Assembly (NCBI GenBank): GCA_963834305.1 | Contig: CAWIAX010000003.1 | Span: 620,001-684,000, forward strand | Origin: JACCXG01 sp963834305 | GTDB lineage: Bacteria > Acidobacteriota > Vicinamibacteria > Vicinamibacterales > 2-12-FULL-66-21 | Direction of reading: 5' to 3' | DNA: 64,000 nt | In this document: positions 8,365 through 21,900 of the stretch, one piece after another | How the letters are laid out: each line of letters opens with the position of its first letter | Position numbering within the stretch: position 1 is the stretch's first letter | Position numbers and translations under genes: made by a program | Notes under the pieces: model-generated | Told to the model about the DNA's origin: nothing | Seen by the model: the letters and a program-made list of their open reading frames with translations, nothing else | Database searches by the model: none

Positions 8365-9480
8365 TCAGTTCGAGCGCGAGGTGGGGACTGGCGGCGAGTC
8401 CTCTTCGAACGGCAACCTCGGTTCACCGTCCGCGGCCGGCTCGAGTGCCGCCGGATCCACCAGGTTGTGGACGCTGGCGCCGAGCAGCCGGACCGGCCGG
8501 CGGCCGGCTTCCGTCCGATCGAGCAGCGCCAGGGCGCGCCGGGCGATGTCGTCCGGATGGCGCGTGGGCGGCGCGCTGTGGCTGCGCGTGATGGTCGTGA
8601 AGTCGGAGTAGCGGACCTTGATCGTCACCGTGCGGCAGAGCAGCGCCTTCCGTTCCAGCCAGCCGGCCGCGTCGCGCGCCATCTCGTCCAGGGCGGCCTG
8701 AATCTCGACCAGGCCGGTGAGGTCGAGGGCGAAGGTATTTTCGGATCCGGACGACTTGGGCTCGGCATGCGCGACCACCGGCCGATCGTCCTGCCCGTCG
8801 GCGAGCCGGCGCAGCCACTCGGCCTGGCTGCCGACCGCCTCCCGCAGCAGGTCGGGGGCGGCCGCGCGCACGTCGACCAGCCGCTCGATGCCGCGCTCGC
8901 GCAGGCGTGCCGCGGTCACCGGTCCCACACCCCAGAGCGCGTCGACCGGGAGCTGCTGCAGGAAGCGCTCCATGCGTTCGGGCGCAATCACCGTCAACCC
9001 GTCCGGCTTCTTCCACGCCGAGGCGATCTTTGCCAGGAACTTGTTCGGCGCCACGCCGGCGGACGCGGTCAGGTCCGTTGCCCGCTTGATCTCCGCCTTC
9101 AACCGCGCGGCCACTGCCTGGCCGAGCGGTTCTCCCCACGCGTTCTCCGTGACGTCGAGATAGGCCTCGTCGAGCGACAGCGGTTCGACCAGCGGCGTGA
9201 CGGAGCGGAAGATCGCGAACACCGCCTGCGACGCGGCGCGGTACTTCGCGAAGTCGGGGCGCACGATCCTGAGCTCCGGGCACAGCCGCACGGCGCGCGC
9301 CATCGGGATGGCCGAGCGGACCCCGAACTGGCGCGCTTCATAACTCGCGGCGGCAACGACACCGCGGCCGCCGGGGCTGCCGCCGACCGCCACCGGCTGG
9401 CCGCGCAGCGACGGGTCGTCGCGCTGCTCGACCGAGGCGTAGAACGCGTCCATGTCGATGTGGAGAATGCGCCGGATCAT
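8365..9480 (-). CDS. dinB: DNA polymerase IV (Y-family)
   Basis: A 371-residue translesion polymerase. The catalytic carboxylates are visible in HIDMDAFYASVEQRDDP at the N-terminus and SLDEAYLDVT near residue 105. The palm region (SAGVAPNKFLAKIAS), the helix-hairpin-helix (LWGVGPVTAARLRERG) and the little-finger domain are complete. It copies damaged DNA without proofreading. The C-terminus ends in a short acidic and proline-rich stretch; a QLxLF-like beta-clamp motif may correspond to PRLPFEED. It starts at ATG 9480, 13 bases after the PadR gene on the same strand, so the two may be cotranscribed. Confidence 0.93.
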   Translation of the reverse strand: MIRRILHIDMDAFYASVEQRDDPSLRGQPVAVGGSPGGRGVVAAASYEARQFGVRSAIPMARAVRLCPELRIVRPDFAKYRAASQAVFAIFRSVTPLVEPLSLDEAYLDVTENAWGEPLGQAVAARLKAEIKRATDLTASAGVAPNKFLAKIASAWKKPDGLTVIAPERMERFLQQLPVDALWGVGPVTAARLRERGIERLVDVRAAAPDLLREAVGSQAEWLRRLADGQDDRPVVAHAEPKSSGSENTFALDLTGLVEIQAALDEMARDAAGWLERKALLCRTVTIKVRYSDFTTITRSHSAPPTRHPDDIARRALALLDRTEAGRRPVRLLGASVHNLVDPAALEPAADGEPRLPFEEDSPPVPTSRSN

Positions 9481-9493
9481 GCCGCGTCCCGCA

Positions 9494-9841
9494 CTACAGC
9501 GCGTCGAGCTGCGGTTGCATGCCGTCCGCCATCGCCTTGATCGCGCGATAGGCGCGGCCGAGCGCGCGCTGGCCGGGATCGTTCATCACGTAGTGCTTGC
9601 GCCGCCGGCCGCCGCGTTCGGGCGACGGCTCGCCGACGTACGACACCACCATCTTCTTCTTCTCGAGCCGCGCCAGCGTGACGTAGACGCTGCCGATCGG
9701 CACGTCGCGGTGGGTGCGCTCGCGGATCTCGCGCAGGATGGTGGCGCCGTAGGCGCCGTTGCCGAGGCGCAGCAGGGCCAGGAGCACGAGCTGCTCGAAC
9801 TCGCCCAGCACCGGGGCGTAATAGTCGTCGATATGTATCAC
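9494..9841 (-). CDS. PadR-family transcriptional regulator
   Basis: A 115-residue winged-helix repressor starting at GTG 9841. The DNA-binding domain has the family pattern GEFEQLVLLALLRLG, YGATILREI and VPIGSVYVTLARLEKKKMV, followed by GRRRKHYVMNDPG in the wing. The short C-terminal helix fits the small PadR-s2 type. The gene is divergent from type III glutamine synthetase across an A+T-rich region, and its own start lies in direct repeats that could be its operator. PadR proteins usually repress adjacent transport or membrane genes; the inducer here is unknown. Confidence 0.88.
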   Translation of the reverse strand: MIHIDDYYAPVLGEFEQLVLLALLRLGNGAYGATILREIRERTHRDVPIGSVYVTLARLEKKKMVVSYVGEPSPERGGRRRKHYVMNDPGQRALGRAYRAIKAMADGMQPQLDAL

Positions 9842-9860
9842 TTGATTACGTATATCACAT
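9834..9860. promoter_or_regulatory. Candidate PadR operator in the divergent promoter
   Basis: The hexamer TATCAC occurs at 9836-9841 and again at 9853-9858, 17 bp apart, inside a GTATATCACATCATA-type A+T-rich island that stands out from the GC-rich surroundings. It overlaps the GTG start of the PadR gene, which fits autoregulation. No binding data exist; this is a visual call. Confidence 0.4.
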
Positions 9861-9987
9861 CATATTTTCACAAATCCCGCTTGCCCCGCGCGCCCCCGCC
9901 CGTCCATAATGGTCCCCTCCATCTCGCGACGGGCACGGTCTTCCGGCTTCATTCCTCCGCAATCGAGGGCCAGAAAGGACATCGTTC

Positions 9988-12181
<2,194 letters not shown>

Positions 12182-12211
12182 CCGCCGCTCGCGGCCGGCC
12201 GCACGAACGTG

Positions 12212-12242
12212 AACAGGGCGCCCCGCTGGCGCCCTGTTTTGT
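12212..12242 (+). terminator. Rho-independent terminator of glutamine synthetase III
   Basis: A perfect 11-bp stem, AACAGGGCGCC / GGCGCCCTGTT, with a CCGCT loop, followed by TTTTGTTGT. It lies 31 bases past the glnN stop and just ahead of the convergent MOSC gene. Confidence 0.85.
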
Positions 12243-12264
12243 TGTCATCCGGAACCTTCCAGCG

Positions 12265-12720
12265 TTACCCGTCGCTCAACAGGTCGCGCTGCCACGTCAC
12301 CGGGTCGTTGACCCGGACGTCGCCGCCGCGCACCACCTCGGCCCAGGCGCCGCCGCCCCAGCGCGACTCCATCACCCCGCGCAGCCCGGCATGGGCCTCG
12401 TCCATCCGCTCGCACGGCCTGGTCTCGCCGCCGATCCGGACGACGCACGGGCCGATCTCGAGCAGCCGGCCGCGGCTGCCTTCGAGCTCCACCCCCGACA
12501 CCAGCAGCTCGGCCCGCCGCGCCGACGGATCGACGTCGGCGCCAAGCTCCGCCATCATGTCGAGCCAGCGCTCGAGCGCAATCAGCGTGACCTGCCGGTA
12601 GCTGCCAAAGGTCGCGCTGTCCTGCACGCCGCGCCCCTCGACGAGCGTGGCGGCATCGACCGGGTCCATCACCCCCCGGCGCGCGCGTTTCAGCCAGATC
12701 TGTTCGAGACGTCCGCTCAT
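12265..12720 (-). CDS. MOSC-domain protein
   Basis: A 151-residue protein from ATG 12720. The MOSC signature is the C-terminal half: GRLLEIGPCVVRIGGETRPC followed by ERMDEAHAGLRGVM, whose cysteine is the conserved sulfur-carrier residue in this fold. Short stand-alone MOSC proteins are thought to handle activated sulfur or to detoxify N-hydroxylated compounds, but the substrate cannot be told here. It is transcribed towards glnN and divergently from the FAD oxidase, with 69 bases between the two starts. Confidence 0.82.
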   Translation of the reverse strand: MSGRLEQIWLKRARRGVMDPVDAATLVEGRGVQDSATFGSYRQVTLIALERWLDMMAELGADVDPSARRAELLVSGVELEGSRGRLLEIGPCVVRIGGETRPCERMDEAHAGLRGVMESRWGGGAWAEVVRGGDVRVNDPVTWQRDLLSDG

Positions 12721-12789
12721 GACCGCAGGAGCATAGCAGAGGGCAGGGTGCCAATGGCCGGGGCTCGCCGAGCCGATAGTCCACACAGG

Positions 12790-14279
12790 ATGACAAACCA
12801 CCTCTTCCCGTCCAGACGGGAGCTGCTCGGGGTGGCGGGCGCGCTGCTCCTGCCGCGGACCCGGGCGCAGGAGGCCGGAACGGCGGTCAACGACGTCCAC
12901 TCCCGGCTGAATCGCACCACGGTGCGACGCATCCTGTCCCCCTCTTCCGCCACCGCCCTCCAGCGCATCGTCCGCGACAGCGCGGCCCGCGGGGAAGCGC
13001 TCTCGATTGCCGGCGGCCGGCACGCCATGGGCGGGCAGCAGTTCGGTGACGACACCGTGCTGCTCGACATGCGGGGCCTGAACGCCGTCCGCCGCTTCGA
13101 TGCACGGCGCGGGACCGTCGAGGTCGACGCCGGAGTGCAGTGGCCAACGCTCGTGCACGCCCTGGTCGATCGCCAGCGCGGATCGGCGCGCCAATGGGGC
13201 ATCGCGCAGAAGCAGACAGGCGCCGACCGGCTGACGATTGGCGGAGCGGTGGCGGCCAACGCGCACGGCCGCGGCCTGCGGATGGCGCCGTTCGTGGCCG
13301 ACGTCGAGTCGCTCGAGCTGATCGACGCGAGGGGGAACGGCGGCGCTGCAGCCGCACGTCGGACGCGGAGCTGTTCAGCCTGGTTGTCGGCGGCTACGGC
13401 CTGTTCGGCATCGTGACCTCGGTGACGCTGCGGCTCGTTCCCCGCCAGAAGGTCGAGCGCATCGTCGAAATCCGCGGTGTGGATGGTTTGATGGAAGCCT
13501 TTGACGAGCGGATCAAGGACGGTTTTCTTTACGGCGATTTCCAGTACGACATCGACCCGCGGTCCGACGGCTTCATGCGCCGCGGCGTGTTCTCCTGCTA
13601 CCGGGCGGTCCCCGACAGTGCCCCGATCGACGACACCCAAAAGGAGCTGGGAGACGACGACTGGGCGGCGCTGATCGCGCTGGCGCATGCCGACAAGAGC
13701 GCGGCGTTCGACCGGTATGCGTCCTATTACCTGAAAACGAGCGGCCAGGTGTACTGGTCGGACCTGCACCAGCTCAGCACCTACCTCGACGACTACCACT
13801 CGGCGCTGGACGCCCGCCTGAAGCGCCAACGCGGCACCGAGATGATCACCGAGATCTACGTGCCCCGCCGCCTGCTGGCCGACTTCTTCGGGGAAGTCCG
13901 CCAGGTGTTCCGGGAGAACGGCGCCGAGATCGTCTACGGCACGGTGCGGCTGATCGAGCGCGATACCGACACATTCCTGCCCTGGGCGCGGGACGCCTGG
14001 GCCTGCACGATCTTCAACCTGCACGTGGAGCACACGCCGGCCGGCCTCGAACGGTCCGCCGCCGCCTTCCGGTCCCTCATCGACATGGCCGTCCGCCGCG
14101 GCGGCAGCTATTTCCTGACCTACCACCGCCACGCGCGCCGGGAGCAGGTCGAGGCGTGTTACCCGCGCATGGTGGAGTTCCTGCGCCTGAAGCGGCAGTA
14201 CGATCCGGACGAGAGGTTCCAGAGCGAGTGGTACCGCCACTACGCGCGGATGTTCGCCGGCGCGCCGGGCGGGTCGTGA
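12790..14279 (+). CDS. FAD-linked (VAO-type) oxidase, possibly Tat-exported (one frameshift)
   Basis: About 496 residues from ATG 12790. The N-terminus has a Tat-like SRRELLGVAGALLLP motif ending at RAQEA. The FAD-binding PCMH fold includes SIAGGRHAMGGQQFG, VEVDAGVQWPTLVHAL, TIGGAVAANAHGRGL and LFSLVVGGYGLFGIVTSV. The C-terminal cap has WYRHYARMF, as in sugar-lactone oxidases and FAD-dependent decaprenyl-ribose oxidase relatives. The frame changes once near 13345-13365, inside conserved sequence, so I treat it as error. It probably oxidises a sugar or lactone alcohol; the exact substrate is not visible. The next gene follows after 61 bases. Confidence 0.8.
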
Positions 14280-14340
14280 CGATGGGTCGGAGCGGCGTGG
14301 CTGCTGGCCTGGCCGGCGGCACGCCGCGCCCGGATGCGGG

Positions 14341-15051
14341 ATGCAGACCGTCACTGAACCGGCCACGCTCGCCACGGACTACCTGCTCGCCGCGTTCACG
14401 GCCACGCTGGCCTGGAAGCTGACGGCTGGCGCACGCCCGCAGCGCTGGTGGGCCGCCGGCCTTTTCGCGAGCAGCGTTGCCGGCCTTGCCGGCGGCACGG
14501 TTCACGGCTTCGTGCAGGTCCTGCCCGCCGCGCTCACGGCGGGGCTCTGGCTGCTGACGCTCGAGATGCTCGTCGTGGCCGCGCTCGCGGTGACGCTCGC
14601 GACGGTAGCCTCGACCGCGCTTCAGCCCGCGGCCCGCCGCATGGCCACGACGGCGGCGTGCGTCGTGTTCGCCGGTTGGGCTGCATGGATTCCGTCGCGT
14701 CCGGCCTTCGGGATGGCGATCGCCGCCTACGGCGCGTCGCTGCTGCTGATGTCGGTCGTCGAGGCGCGGCGATGGCGGACGTCACGCCTCGCGGCATCCG
14801 GCTGGCTCCTGGCGGGTGTGGCGATGTCGGCCGTTGCGGCGGCGGTTCAGCAGGCCGGCTGGGCGCCGCACCGCCACTTCAACCACAACGACCTGTTCCA
14901 CGTCATCCAGGCCGGCGCCGTCTGGCTGCTCTACCAGGGAGCGCGAGGCCTGCCGGACGCGGTCCACTCGACGCTCCGTCCTGATCGGCGAGCCGGCCAG
15001 GGCACCGCGGCCCCGGCCGATGCCGGCTCGCGACGCATCCCCGCGCTATAA
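14341..15051 (+). CDS. Polytopic membrane protein of unknown function
   Basis: A 236-residue integral membrane protein with about seven hydrophobic segments. I do not recognise a named family with confidence. The most striking feature is a polar, potentially metal-binding stretch near the C-terminus, HRHFNHNDLFHVIQAG, next to the last membrane helix, and a TVHGF motif after the second helix. Such paired His/Asp motifs recall the CREST membrane-hydrolase superfamily (hemolysin III, PAQR, alkaline ceramidase), but this is only a resemblance. It follows the FAD oxidase and precedes the TonB-dependent receptor on the same strand. Confidence 0.65.
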   Translation: MQTVTEPATLATDYLLAAFTATLAWKLTAGARPQRWWAAGLFASSVAGLAGGTVHGFVQVLPAALTAGLWLLTLEMLVVAALAVTLATVASTALQPAARRMATTAACVVFAGWAAWIPSRPAFGMAIAAYGASLLLMSVVEARRWRTSRLAASGWLLAGVAMSAVAAAVQQAGWAPHRHFNHNDLFHVIQAGAVWLLYQGARGLPDAVHSTLRPDRRAGQGTAAPADAGSRRIPAL

Positions 15052-15136
15052 TCCGCGTCACGCTGTGACGCCGGCACGGCGGGGGACGTATCACGCCCCG
15101 TCATCCGGCGCAACCGTCCGTGACCAGGAGACAGCA

Positions 15137-18100
15137 ATGCACGACCTCAAATCGGCGCTGCGGGCCATGGCCCTTCTGGCCGCCCTCCTGCCTGCCGCGG
15201 CGCCCGTCGCCGCGCAGACGATCACCGGCACGATCGCCGGCACCGTGAAGGACGCCAGCGGCGGTGTCGTCCCCGGCGTGACGGTGACGATGACGCACGT
15301 GCAGACGAACCGCGAGGAAACGGCGGTGAGCGACAGCGAGGGACGCTATACGTCGGTGCCCCTGCCGCTCGGCGACTACCGCGTGGAAGCGGCGCTCTCC
15401 GGGTTCCGGAGCGCCGCCCGCACCGGCATCACCCTGACGCTCGACCAGACGGTGCGCGTGGACTTCACGATGGAGGTCGGCACGCTCACCGATGTCGTCG
15501 AAGTGCGCGCCGAGGGCTCGCTGCTGCAGACCGACTCGGCGTCGCTCGCCAAGCTGGTGGACAATCGCCGCATCGCCGAGCTGCCGCTCAACACCCGCAA
15601 CGTCTATTCGCTCATCTTCCTGACGCCGGGCGTGGCCGGCAGCGTCGGCAACGCCTACAACCAGATGAGCTACTCCGTCAACGGCGCCCGGACGACGATG
15701 ATGGACACGCTGATTGACGGGATGACGGCGTCGTTCCCGACGGTGAACGGGTTCAGCGGCATCTCGATCTTCCCCTCGGTGGATGCCATCCAGGAATTCA
15801 AGGTGATGGGGGCGAACTACTCGGCCGAGTTCGGCCGCAGCCTGGGCAGCGTCCTGAACGTCGTCTACAAGTCCGGCTCGAACGAGATGCACGGCAGCGC
15901 CTACGAGTTCCTCCGCGATTCGGCGCTCGACTCGAACAACTACTTCCAGAAGCTGCGCGGACAGCCGCTCGGCGACTTCTCGCGGCACCAGTTCGGCGGT
16001 TCGGCGGGCGGTCCGCTGCAGCTGTCGAAGATGTTCTACATGGTGTCGTTCGAGGGGCTGCGCGAGGACAGCCTGGCGACGTCGACGTTCAGCGTGCCGA
16101 CGCTGCGCGAACGGGCGGGCGACTTCTCGCAGAGCCTGGCCGCCAACGGACAGCTCATCCGCATCTTCAATCCCGTTCACCACCCGCGCCGAACCCGGCC
16201 GGCGCCGGCTTCGTGCGCGACCAGTTCCCCGGCAACGTGATTCCGCGTGAGATGTGGGACCCGGTCGCCACGCGCGTGCTGCAGTACTTCCCGCAGCCGA
16301 ACCAGCCGGGCGATCCGGTGACCGGCCGCAACAACTACGTCGGCAGCGGCACCCGCACCGTCGGCATCAACAACACCGACGTGCGGATCGACCGCAACCT
16401 GTCGGCGAAGGCGCGCGCCTTCGCGCGCTACTCGCACCGCTACACCGAAACGGTCCCCGCCGCAGTACTTCCCCGACGACCTCACCATCGCTGAAGGGCG
16501 CATCGTCGAGGAGAACCGCGCGCACAACTTCGTCACCGAGTACTCCCACACGCTGACGGGAAGCACGCTGCTGACGGCGCGGATCGGCTTTGCCCGCACG
16601 CTGTTCGTGTTCAACAACCAGGGGCTCGGCTTCGTGCCGTCGAGCCTCGGCCTGCCGGCCGGCGTGGACCAGGCGGTGGACCGCCAGATGTTCCCGCGGT
16701 TTGGCGCGAGCGGCTACGTCACGCTCGGCGGGAACGACCATCGCTACAACGCGTTCATGAGCTACCCGGTGCTGCTCGGGCTGACCAAGACGACGTCACG
16801 GCACACGCTGAAGCTCGGCATCGACGGCCGCATGCTGCGGGTGAACGTCTGGGAGGCACGGGCGGCAGGCACGTTCGACTTCTCGGCCGGCTTCACGCAG
16901 GGACCGAACCCGACGCAGGCGAGCAGCACGGCGGGCAACAGCATCGCGTCGCTTCTGCTCGGCACGGGCACCTCCAACAACGTGCTGATCCAGAACTGGA
17001 AGAACGTCGCGTCGAACAGCTTCTACGTCGCCGGCTACCTGCAGGACGACTGGCGCCTGAACTCGAAGCTCACGCTGAACCTCGGGCTGCGCTACGACTT
17101 CGACACGCCGCGGACCGAGCGCTACAACCGGATGAACTACTTCGACCCCAACGTTCGATCCCCGCTGGCCGACGTGGTCCCGGGCTTTCCGGACCTGCGC
17201 GGCGGACTGGTGTTCGTGGGGGTGGACGGCCGCGGCCGCTCGCAGTACAAGGCCGACACCAACAACCTCGCGCCGCGGTTCGGCGTCGCCTACCAGCTGA
17301 ACGACGGCCACGGTGGTGCGTGCCGGCTACGGCCACGTCTATGGACCCTCGAACCAGGCGGCGCAGGGAACCGTCGGTCCCTTCGGCTTCCGCACCGAGT
17401 ACCCGTGGGTGACGACGCTCGACGGCATCACGCCGCTCAACCTGCTGAGCAATCCATATCCGCAGGGTTTCCGGCCGTCGCCGGGTGCCAGCGAAGGGCT
17501 GCTGACGCAGGTCGGCGCCAACCTGCAGGCGCCGTTGCGCGAGGGGACGCCAACTCCGTGGAACCGCCAGTGGAACGTCACGATCCAGCGGGAGCTGCCC
17601 TGGCAGAGCGCCCTCGAGCTCGCCTATGTCGGCACGCAGGGGAACGACCTGCACACCAACGGCGAAGGGGGCCTCAGCCTCAACCAGCTCGATCCGCAGT
17701 ACCTGTCGCTCGGCTCGGCGCTGAATCAACTGGTGGACAATCCGTTCTACGGCATCGTGACCAACGGCGTGCTGGCCGGCCCGCGCGTCAGCCGGGCGCA
17801 GCTGCTGCGCCCCTATCCGCAGTTCACCGACGTCATCCCGCTCTATGCCTCCGGCGCGTCTTCGCTCTACAACGCGCTGCAGACGAGCCTGACGAAGCGG
17901 ATGACCGGCGGGCTGCAGCTCGCCGGTTCGTACACCTGGGCGAAGACCCTGGACGAGGGGATGACGCACCAGAACAGCTACGACATCCGCGCCAGCCGCT
18001 CGGTGGCGTCGTTCGACGTGCCGCATCGCTTCGTCATGAGCTTCCTGTACGAGCTGCCGGTTGGGCGCGGCCGGCGGTTCGGCGGGGATTTGCCGGCGAT

Positions 18101-18570
18101 CGTCGACGCGCTGGCGGGGGGCTGGCAGGTGAACGGCATCCTGACCCTTCAGAGCGGCACGCCGCTGTCGTTGTCGGCCAGCAACACGGCGGGCATCTTC
18201 AACCCGGTGACGCGCCCGAACAACAACGGCGACCAGCGGCCGGCTCACCGGTCCGGCCGAAGAGCGGCTCGACCGCTGGTTCGACACCAGCGTCTTCAGC
18301 CAGCCGGCGCCGTTCACGTTCGGCAACGTCAGCCCGACGCTCGACGACATCCGCAGCCACGGCGTGCGGAATCTCGACCTGTCGGTGTTCAAGCACCTCG
18401 AGATGCCGGGCCGCGCGCGGCTGCAGGTGCGGGTCGAGGCGCTCAACGCGCTCAACCGGGTGCAGTTCGCCAACCCGGACGGCAGCGTGACCTCGCCGTC
18501 GTTCGGGCGGGTCACAGCGCAGGCGAACGCGCCGCGCCAGATTCAGCTGGGCGTGAAGCTGCTCTGGTGA
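15137..18570 (+). CDS. Oar-type TonB-dependent receptor with N-terminal carboxypeptidase-regulatory domain (frameshifted)
   Basis: About 1,140 residues from ATG 15137, with AGGAG at 15126-15130. The signal peptide ends at APVAAQ. The carboxypeptidase-regulatory beta-sandwich (GTIAGTVKDASGGVVPG ... GDYRVEAALSGF) covers about residues 28-110, the plug (RRIAELPLNTRNVYSLIFL) about 140-270, and the rest is an outer-membrane barrel ending in IQLGVKLLW with a terminal aromatic residue. This architecture is expanded in Acidobacteriota and imports large substrates or serves secretion. Frame changes lie at 16175 and 16188 (each an extra G), about 16463, 17303 and 18236. The last 28 bp overlap the convergent DUF3052 gene. 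Confidence 0.88.
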
Positions 18571-18986
18571 GATCGCTCGCTCTTGCGGATCACCAGCTTC
18601 AAGCCAGACCAGACGTCGGTGACCGCGCAGACCTTGATGTCCACGAACCCGATCGGCAGCGCGATCTCCCGGATGACGTCTTCGGTGATGTCTGTCGGTA
18701 CCGTCGACGCCTTCTTGGGCCACGACACCCACACGAACCCTGTCTGTTCCAGTTGCCGGCGAAGCGCGGTCAGGTGCTCGTGCAGCGCCGCGCGCTCGGT
18801 CACGAAGAGGTGAACGGCCCGCACGGGCGTGCCTGCCCTGGACACGATTCGGACCCCGGCAGGAAGCTCTCCGAGCCAGGCGCGATAATATTTCGGCGCG
18901 CCGATCACGGCCAGGGTCAGTGGCGGTTTGAGGCCGAGCTTCTTTGACAGCGGCGTTCCGGAATAGCCGGGCGTCTTATCCTTCAT
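18543..18986 (-). CDS. DUF3052 family protein
   Basis: A 147-residue protein starting MKDKTPGYSGTPLSKKLGLKP, the hallmark N-terminus of DUF3052. The body (FVTERAALHEHLTALRRQL, VWVSWPKKASTVPTDITED, DVWSGLKLVIRK) also fits that family, whose function is unknown. Its ATG at 18986 lies inside the last codons of the histidine kinase gene, an 11-bp overlap, and its ribosome site (AAGGAG) is within the kinase coding sequence, so translation is coupled. The 3' end overlaps the TonB receptor gene by 28 bp on the other strand. Confidence 0.85.
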   Translation of the reverse strand: MKDKTPGYSGTPLSKKLGLKPPLTLAVIGAPKYYRAWLGELPAGVRIVSRAGTPVRAVHLFVTERAALHEHLTALRRQLEQTGFVWVSWPKKASTVPTDITEDVIREIALPIGFVDIKVCAVTDVWSGLKLVIRKSERSHQSSFTPS

Positions 18987-21900
18987 CCGCCTCGGACTCC
19001 TTGGCTTCGAACGTCCGCAGGAGTCCGAGGAGCTGATCGACGTCGACCGGCTTGACCAGATGGGCATCGAAGCCCGCTTCCGCCGACTGTCGCCGGTCGT
19101 GCTCCTGCCCGTAGCCGGTGACGGCGACCAGCCGCGTTCTCCGCAGCTCCGGATCGGCGCGGAACTGACGGGCCAGCTCGAAGCCGTCCATCACCGGCAG
19201 GCCGATGTCCAGCAGCGCCACGTCCGGCCGGAACTGCCCGGCCGCCGCGAGCGCGCCGGGCCCGTCCTCCGCCGTTGCCGTCACGTGCCCGCTCACGTTC
19301 AGGATCTCCGTCAGCATCATGGCGGCATCGTCGTTGTCGTCGACCACGAGCACGCGGAGTCCGCCGTTGCCCGCCTGCGCCGGGACGCTGTCGGACGGCT
19401 CGGCCCGGCCGGCTGGATGCGCGGCCTCGACGCGGGGCAGACGGATCACGAACTGACTGCCGCGGCCTGGCCCGTCGCTGTGCACGGTGACCGAGCCGCC
19501 GTGCAGCGCGACGAGACTGCGGACGATCGCCAGCCCCAGGCCGAGCCCGCCCTGGGCGCGATCGAGCGCCTGGCGGTCCTGCGTGAAGAGCTCGAAGATG
19601 CTGGGCAGGATATCCGGGTCGATGCCGATGCCGGTGTCGGAGACGCGGAGCACGACATCGTCTGCGTCGCGCTGGGCGTCGACGCGGATCCGTCCGCCTG
19701 TCGGCGTGTACTTCGCGGCGTTGGTGAGCAGGTTGCTGACGACCTGCGCCAGCCGCTCGGGATCGGCGAGAACTCCGAGGCCCGCGCGGGGGACGTCGAC
19801 CGACAGATCGTGCTGGTGGTGCTCGAGGAGGGGACTGGCGACCTCGATGGCCCTGGCAATCACCTCGTGCAGCTCGATCGGCGCCCGCTTCAGCAGGATC
19901 TTGCCCCTGGTGATTCTCGATACGTCGAGCAGGTCGTCCACCATCGCGACGAGATGCCGGACCTGGCGCTCGATGATCGCGCGCTCGCGTTCGCCGGCGT
20001 CGATGCCGCGCAGCCGCAGCAGCTGCAGCGCGGTCAGGATGGGGGCCAGGGGGTTCCGCAGCTCGTGCCCGAGCATGGCCAGGAACTCGTCCTTGGCGCG
20101 GTTGGCGTGCTCGGCGGCCTGCCGCGCCCGGGCCAGTTCCGTGACTTCGAATCCCACCGCCGCGATCCCTTCGACGCGGCCATCACGGTCGAAGATCGGC
20201 TGGAACACGAAGTCGAAGAAACACTCCTCGAGCTCTCCCGCCGGGCCGCGCTGGAGCGTGATGGACTGCGATCGCCCGACGAGCTCACGGCCCGATCGGT
20301 AGACCTCGTCGAGCTGCGCGAGGACCGGCTGGCCGGCGAGCTCGGGCAGCGCGTCGCGAAGCGGCAGCCCGATCACGTCGCGGTGGTTCACCACTTCGAG
20401 GTAGGGCGGATTGGCGAGCTCGAAGACCAGGTCGGGCCCCCGCAGGATGGCGACGGCGACGGGCGCGTGGGTGAACACCTCGGCGACCCGGCGCCGCTGC
20501 TCGTCTTCCACCGCCCGGATGCGGGCGCGCAGCAGCTGCGCCTGCACCCTGGCCACGAGCTCACGGGCCGTGAACGGCTTGACGACGTAGTCGTCGGCGC
20601 CCGCCTGGAATCCTTCGAGCCGCGATTCCTCCCCGGCGCGGGCCGAGAGCATCATGACCGGGATGTGGCGGGTCTCCGGATCCTCGCGCAGCTCGCGCAG
20701 GAGCCCGAAGCCGTCCAGCCCGGGCATCATGACGTCGGTAATCACGAGGTCCGGCCGTAACCGCCGGGCGAGGCCCAGTGCGTCCCGTCCGTCGGCCGCC
20801 ATCTCGACCTGCCATCGGCCGCCGAGCAGGTGCTGCAGGTAGCGCCGCATGTCGGCGTTGTCCTCCGCCAGGACTATCCGTCCACGCCCCGTCGGGTCCT
20901 CGGACGGCATCAGATCGACGGCAGCGAAGCCGTCGCCCGCGATGTCCGCCGAAGCATCGGGGAGCCACCGCGTGGCCTCGGCAATGAACGCCTCGCCGCC
21001 CGCCATGGCCGGCCGCGGGCTGAGGTCCCTGGCGATGCGCGCCGCCGGCAGGTGCGCCGTGCCGAGCGGGATCGCCACGGTGAATGTCGTGCCGCGCCCG
21101 GGCGCGCTCTCGGCAGCGATGGTCCCGCCGTGCAGCTTCACGAGCTCGTGCACGAGCGCCAGGCCGATGCCCGTGCCCTCATGAGTGCGGCCGCGCGCGC
21201 CTTCGACCCGGTGGAAGCGCTCGAAGATGCGGGGGAGCTCGCTTGGAGGGATGCCTGTGCCGGTGTCTCGCACGCGCACGATCATGCGGTCGTCCTGGCG
21301 GGCGACCGAGACCGCGATCTCCCCCTCGAACGTGAACTTGAACGCGTTCGACACCAGGTTGAGCACGACCTTCTCCCACATGTCCCGGTCCACGTAGACC
21401 GGCTCGCTCCAGCGGCGGGCCGTCGACGATCGAGCCGGAGGCCGGCGCGGTCGACGGCCGACTCGAAGGCGCTGACCAGCTCGGCGGTGAAGTGCCGACG
21501 AGATCGACCGGCTCGTAGCTCGGCCTCGCATCCGCCCCGCCTCGATCCGCGAGAAGTCGAGCAGGGTGTTGACGAGCTTCTGCAGCCGCATGCCGTTCCG
21601 CTGGACCAGATCCAGCGCCTCTCCCTCGAGGGCCCGTTCCACTCCCGTGCAGCGCGTCGGCGACCGGGCCGAGCATCAGGGTCAGCGGCGTGCGCAGCTC
21701 GTGGCTGATGTTGGAGAAGAAGGTGGTCTTCGCGCCGATCGAGTTCGGCCAGCTCCTCCGCCCGCTGCTGTTCGGCGGCGTAGCTCCGCGCGCTGCCCAG
21801 GCCCGCCGCGAGCTGCCCGACGTAGAGGCTCGACGAAGCCCCGATAGCCGTCGTCGACCGAACGGACGATTAAGGGTGACCAGGCAATGAACACGCCGAC

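Noticed and set aside
19060..20760. Long plus-strand frames opposite the histidine kinase
   Set aside because: Antisense shadows of a well-conserved kinase; no domains can be recognised in them.
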